Origin: Gammaproteobacteria bacterium
Lineage (GTDB): Bacteria > Pseudomonadota > Gammaproteobacteria > Steroidobacterales > MnTg04
Assembly: GCA_027297845.1 (NCBI GenBank)
Contig: JAPUHG010000149.1
Span: forward strand, 1 to 8,704
Direction of reading: 5' to 3'
DNA length: 8,704 nucleotides
Positions 6,145 through 8,704 of this stretch are shown here, piece by piece. The number at the start of each line of letters is the position of its first letter. The first letter of the stretch is position 1. Made by a program: the position numbers and the translations under genes. The notes beneath the pieces were generated by a model. It ran no database searches, was not told the DNA's origin, and saw only the letters and a program-made list of their open reading frames with translations.

Positions 6145-7164
6145 TCAGGCTGCCGACTCCATATCGGTCGCATACCCACCGGTAGTCGCCAGACCATTGA
6201 GTCGGGCTCTTTTCAGCAAAGCCTGCTGACCATCGCCGAGTTGTGCATCCTTACCCTGCCAAGCAGCCAAAGCTGGTGCCTGTAGGGCTCGGCCATAGGA
6301 GAAACTCAATTTCCACGGCTGCGGGCCCAGCGTATTCATGCTGCCAAGATGCTCGGTCGCCTCCTCCGCACTTTGTCCACCCGACAGGAATGCAATCCCG
6401 GGAACCTCCGCCGGAACATTTGCGGTGAGACAGCGCACCGTCGCCTCGGCAACTTCCTGTGGCCCTGCACGGTTAGCACACTCGGTACCCGAGATCACCA
6501 TGTTAGGCTTTAACACGATGGCGGGAAGATGCACACGATGTTCAGCCAGCGCTTCAAATACAGTTTTTAACGCTCGATTCGTCACGTCCTCGCATACCGC
6601 CAGCGTATGCTCGCCATCCATTAACACTTCCGGTTCGACGATAGGAACTATGCCGGCCTCCTGGCAAAGCGCCGCATAACGCGCCAACCCGTGTGCGTTG
6701 GCACGCAGACAAAAATCGCTGGGAATGCCATCGCCGATGGTGATGACGGCGCGCCACTTGGCGAAGCGTGCTCCCATTTCGTAATACTCGGCCAGGCGTT
6801 CCCTCAGGCCGTCCAGTCCCTCGGTTACTTATTCACCGGGGAAACCAGCGAGATCCTTCGCACCGGTATCAACCTTGATACCGGGAATAACGCCCATGTC
6901 AGACAACAACTTGGTGAACGGTACGCCAGCGGCGCTTTTTTGGCGTAATGTTTCATCGAACATGATTACGCCGCTGATGTAATCGGCCAGGCCGGGCGTA
7001 GTGAATAGCATTTCGCGATAAGTAAGGCGGCTGTCCTCAGTGGATTCGGTGTCGATCAGGTCAAATCTTTTCTTGATGGTCGGGCCGCTTTCGTCGGCGG
7101 CAAGTATGCCCTTGCCAGGGGCTACCATCGCCTGGGCAACGGATTCCATATCCTTGAAACTCAT
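6145..7164 (-). pseudogene. fba: Class I fructose-bisphosphate aldolase, interrupted by one in-frame TAA
   Basis: A cytoplasmic, metal-independent aldolase that cleaves fructose-1,6-bisphosphate to DHAP and glyceraldehyde-3-phosphate. The ATG at 7164 has GGAG 8 nt upstream. The first 111 residues contain Asp24 in ILAADES. After GFPGE comes TAA (6829-6831), then the same frame resumes with VTEGLDGLRERLAEYYEMG and runs to a TGA at 6145. The whole is 339 codon positions, normal for the bacterial family. Counting through the stop, Lys136 (FAKWR), Glu177 and Glu179 (VEPE) and the Schiff-base Lys219 (LKPNM) match rabbit aldolase positions 146, 187, 189 and 229; a C-terminal tyrosine (GGYATD) is present. 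The N-terminal piece alone lacks the Schiff-base lysine, and the C-terminal piece (first ATG at 6777) has no convincing ribosome site, so without read-through neither part should be active. Homologues carry Lys at the stop position as I recall, one base from TAA. Confidence 0.88.
6829..6831 (-). other. In-frame ochre codon interrupting the aldolase gene
   Basis: On the minus strand the order is GGT GAA TAA GTA ACC GAG, reading G-E-stop-V-T-E. The family sequence is typically PGE-K-V/I-TEGLDGL, so AAA to TAA is the simplest change. Both flanks are in the same frame and strongly conserved. Confidence 0.85.
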
Positions 7165-7248
7165 TATTTGATCTCCGGGTATCTTAGTTTCAGCAAGCCT
7201 GCAAGCGCGGCGCAGATCAAGGCCCGCAAGGGCGTCCTGATTGGCGTT

Positions 7249-7257
7249 AGGATAGCA
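7249..7257 (-). promoter_or_regulatory. Candidate extended -10 promoter of the aldolase gene
   Basis: On the minus strand TGCTATCCT has the TGn extension plus a -10-like TATCCT, with no good -35 box. It would give a leader of about 78 nt before ATG 7164. Weak evidence from motif only. Confidence 0.25.
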
Positions 7258-7331
7258 AATGCACAGCTAAAAGTGGCTGGATTGCGTCTCCCTGGCGGCC
7301 ATAAAAAAGGTTTTTTGGCTTTCTTGTTGGT

Positions 7332-7360
7332 TCAATTAGTACTAAAATAGTCCTAATTGA
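7332..7360 (+). promoter_or_regulatory. Palindromic operator for the Rrf2-type suf regulator
   Basis: A 29-bp imperfect palindrome: arms TCAATTAG (7332-7339) and CTAATTGA (7353-7360) are perfect over 8 bp, and the core TACTAAAATAGTC between them has ACTA/TAGT symmetry with single mismatches at the arm joints. The core fits the centre of the E. coli IscR type 1 site (GACTRWWWYAGTC) except for its first base; the outer arms do not match IscR flanks. TAAAAT at 7343-7348 could be the -10 box, so binding would block transcription. It lies 17 bp before the regulator ATG, consistent with autoregulation by a [2Fe-2S] Rrf2 protein. Confidence 0.7.
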
Positions 7361-7377
7361 CCGAACGGACTATTCGT

Positions 7378-7842
7378 ATGTTGAAAATGAGCAAACTAAC
7401 CGACTATGGAACCATGGTTTTGTCTTTCCTGGCGGAAACCCCGGAAGAGATGCAAAGCGCATCCGATGTCGCGCGTAAAACCCGCCTGGCCCTGCCTACT
7501 GCCAGCAAGCTGCTCAAACTGATGACTCGAGCCGGCCTGGTCGTGTCGACCAGGGGCGCCAAAGGTGGCTATCGGTTATCACGCTCACCGGATGAAATCA
7601 GTGCGGCCGATGTGATCGACGCACTGGAGGGACCGGTTGCGATTACTGAATGCAGTGACGCGGATGGGCATTGCGCACTGGAGGATTTTTGTGGGGTCAG
7701 CTCATCGTGGCAAAAAATCAATATCTCGATCCGGCGGGCGCTCGACGATGTCCGCCTGTCGCAGCTGGTTGCTAAGGAGTTCAGGGCGCCACGCCTGAAT
7801 TTGCTTGGTATTCCAATCACCCACGAAGGCGCAAAACGATGA
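7378..7842 (+). CDS. Rrf2-family SUF iron-sulfur cluster assembly regulator
   Basis: A 154-aa Rrf2/IscR-type transcription factor of the kind placed first in suf operons of Xanthomonas and other gammaproteobacteria. A winged-helix DNA-binding domain covers about residues 4-80 (MSKLTDYGTMVLSFLAE; recognition helix region LALPTASKLLKLMTRAGLV; wing RGAKGGYRLSRSPDEIS). Cys92, Cys99 and Cys105 in TECSDADGHCALEDFCGV are positioned to bind a [2Fe-2S] cluster, as in IscR (92/98/104), so it probably senses cluster status and represses suf when clusters are plentiful. I chose ATG 7378 (MLKMSKLTDYG); a TTG at 7357 would overlap the operator, and ATG 7387 has no ribosome site. Its TGA overlaps the sufB ATG as ATGA, indicating coupled translation. 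Confidence 0.93.
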   Translation: MLKMSKLTDYGTMVLSFLAETPEEMQSASDVARKTRLALPTASKLLKLMTRAGLVVSTRGAKGGYRLSRSPDEISAADVIDALEGPVAITECSDADGHCALEDFCGVSSSWQKINISIRRALDDVRLSQLVAKEFRAPRLNLLGIPITHEGAKR

Positions 7843-8704
7843 GCAAGCAGAACCCGGAATTTGAGAATCTCGTTGCCGCACAGTACAAGTACGGCTTCGT
7901 CACCGACATAGAGTCTGACACGCTTCCGCCCGGATTGGACGAATCGGTTGTCCGGGTGATCTCGAAGAAAAAGAACGAGCCGGAGTTCTTGCTGAACTGG
8001 CGCCTGAAGGCTTTTGCACACTGGCAGACAATGGAGACGCCGGCGTGGGCTCACGTGCATTATCCGCCAATCGATTTCCAGGAGATATCTTATTTCTCCG
8101 CACCGAAAAGCCCGGACGATGCACCGAAAAGCCTGGATGAAGTGGACCCGAAACTGCTCGAGACCTATGACAAGCTCGGCATACCGTTGCACGAACGCGC
8201 CCGCCTGGCAGGCGTTGCGGTCGATGCGGTTTTCGACAGCGTGTCCGTAGCAACGACTTTCAAAGGGACATTGGCGAAGGCCGGGGTGATTTTTTGCCCG
8301 TTCTCGGAGGCGGCGCAGGAACACCCGGAACTGCTTGAACAATATCTGGGCAGCGTCGTCCCCTACCCCGACAATTTCTATGCCTGCCTGAATTCAGCCG
8401 TTTTTAGCGACGGTTCTTTCGTGTTTATTCCCAAAGGCGTGCGCTGCCCGATGGAGTTATCCACTTATTTCCGTATCAACGAAGCCAAGACCGGCCAGTT
8501 TGAACGCACCCTGATCATCGCGGAGGAAGGCAGTCATGTCAGTTACCTCGAAGGCTGCACGGCGCCGATGCGTGACGAAAACCAATTGCATGCCGCGGTC
8601 GTGGAACTGATCGCGCTGGATGACGCGCGGATCAAGTATGCGACGGTGCAAAACTGGTATCCGGGTGACGCGGACGGCCGTGGCGGTATTTATAACTTCG
8701 TGAC
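7839..8704 (+). CDS. sufB: Fe-S cluster assembly scaffold subunit SufB (partial, runs off window)
   Basis: The first 288 residues of SufB (usually about 480), cut by the window end. SufB forms the SufBCD scaffold with the ATPase SufC and SufD and receives sulfur to build [4Fe-4S] clusters in the cytoplasm. Seen: the N-terminal region with YKYGFVTDIESDTLPPGL, the APKSLDEVDP-x-LL-x-TYDKLGIPL segment, the start of the beta-helix core with VFIPKGVRCPMELSTYFRIN, and EGSHVSYLEGCTAP with Cys240, which corresponds to the functionally important Cys254 of E. coli SufB. The ATG overlaps the regulator's TGA, with AAGG about 9 nt upstream. The rest of the gene and probably sufC, sufD and sufS should follow outside the window. 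Residues 88-101 contain a near-duplicate heptapeptide (APKSPDD / APKSLDE). Confidence 0.96.
   Translation, partial: MSKQNPEFENLVAAQYKYGFVTDIESDTLPPGLDESVVRVISKKKNEPEFLLNWRLKAFAHWQTMETPAWAHVHYPPIDFQEISYFSAPKSPDDAPKSLDEVDPKLLETYDKLGIPLHERARLAGVAVDAVFDSVSVATTFKGTLAKAGVIFCPFSEAAQEHPELLEQYLGSVVPYPDNFYACLNSAVFSDGSFVFIPKGVRCPMELSTYFRINEAKTGQFERTLIIAEEGSHVSYLEGCTAPMRDENQLHAAVVELIALDDARIKYATVQNWYPGDADGRGGIYNFV
8100..8141 (+). repeat. 21-bp imperfect tandem repeat inside sufB
   Basis: Two adjacent 21-bp units (8100-8120 and 8121-8141) agree at 18 of 21 bases and encode APKSPDD and APKSLDE. This is the loop between the N-terminal region and the SLDEVDP block, where SufB homologues vary in sequence. Confidence 0.7.

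Noticed and set aside
7569..8342. 257-aa minus-strand reading frame opposite the suf regulator and sufB
   Set aside because: It overlaps two clearly real genes on the plus strand and its translation is arginine- and cysteine-rich without family features.

Overview
The window looks like chromosomal DNA of a gammaproteobacterium outside the Enterobacterales, possibly an uncultured marine or soil lineage. The reasons are the divergent dapA / gcvR-bcp arrangement, a BamC-type lipoprotein gene directly after dapA, the BepA-type M48 protease with TPR tail, and a suf operon that opens with an Rrf2-family regulator. The exact lineage cannot be fixed from the sequence alone.

Layout from left to right. 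Positions 1-206 are AT-rich, hold no convincing gene and carry two copies of TGCTACCC; they lie at the 3' end of tRNA-Ser(GGA) (207-297, minus), a classical integration site for mobile elements. Positions 298-596 hold no gene but contain a run of small stem-loops (379-472). On the minus strand come a 107-aa BamC-like lipoprotein (597-920) and dapA (917-1804), joined by an ATGA overlap. Divergent from dapA is a plus-strand set: gcvR (2000-2530), bcp/prxQ (2551-3018, TTG start) and a PIN-PhoH ATPase (3051-4466, TTG start). A BepA-like periplasmic metalloprotease follows (4580-6121), but it is split by one in-frame TAA at 5258. Convergent to it is a class I fructose-bisphosphate aldolase (6145-7164, minus), also split by one in-frame TAA (6829-6831). 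Divergent from the aldolase, a suf operon begins with an Rrf2-type regulator (7378-7842) preceded by a 29-bp imperfect palindrome with an IscR-like core. It overlaps sufB (7839 to the window edge) by ATGA.

Most genes are housekeeping: lysine and peptidoglycan precursor synthesis (DapA), glycine cleavage control (GcvR), peroxide defence (Bcp), envelope quality control (BamC-like, BepA), glycolysis/gluconeogenesis (Fba) and iron-sulfur cluster assembly (Suf). I see no complete new defence or mobile system. The most notable points are the two ochre interruptions in neighbouring, otherwise intact conserved genes, the strongly reduced BamC-like protein, the hairpin cluster next to tRNA-Ser, and the well-formed Rrf2 operator.
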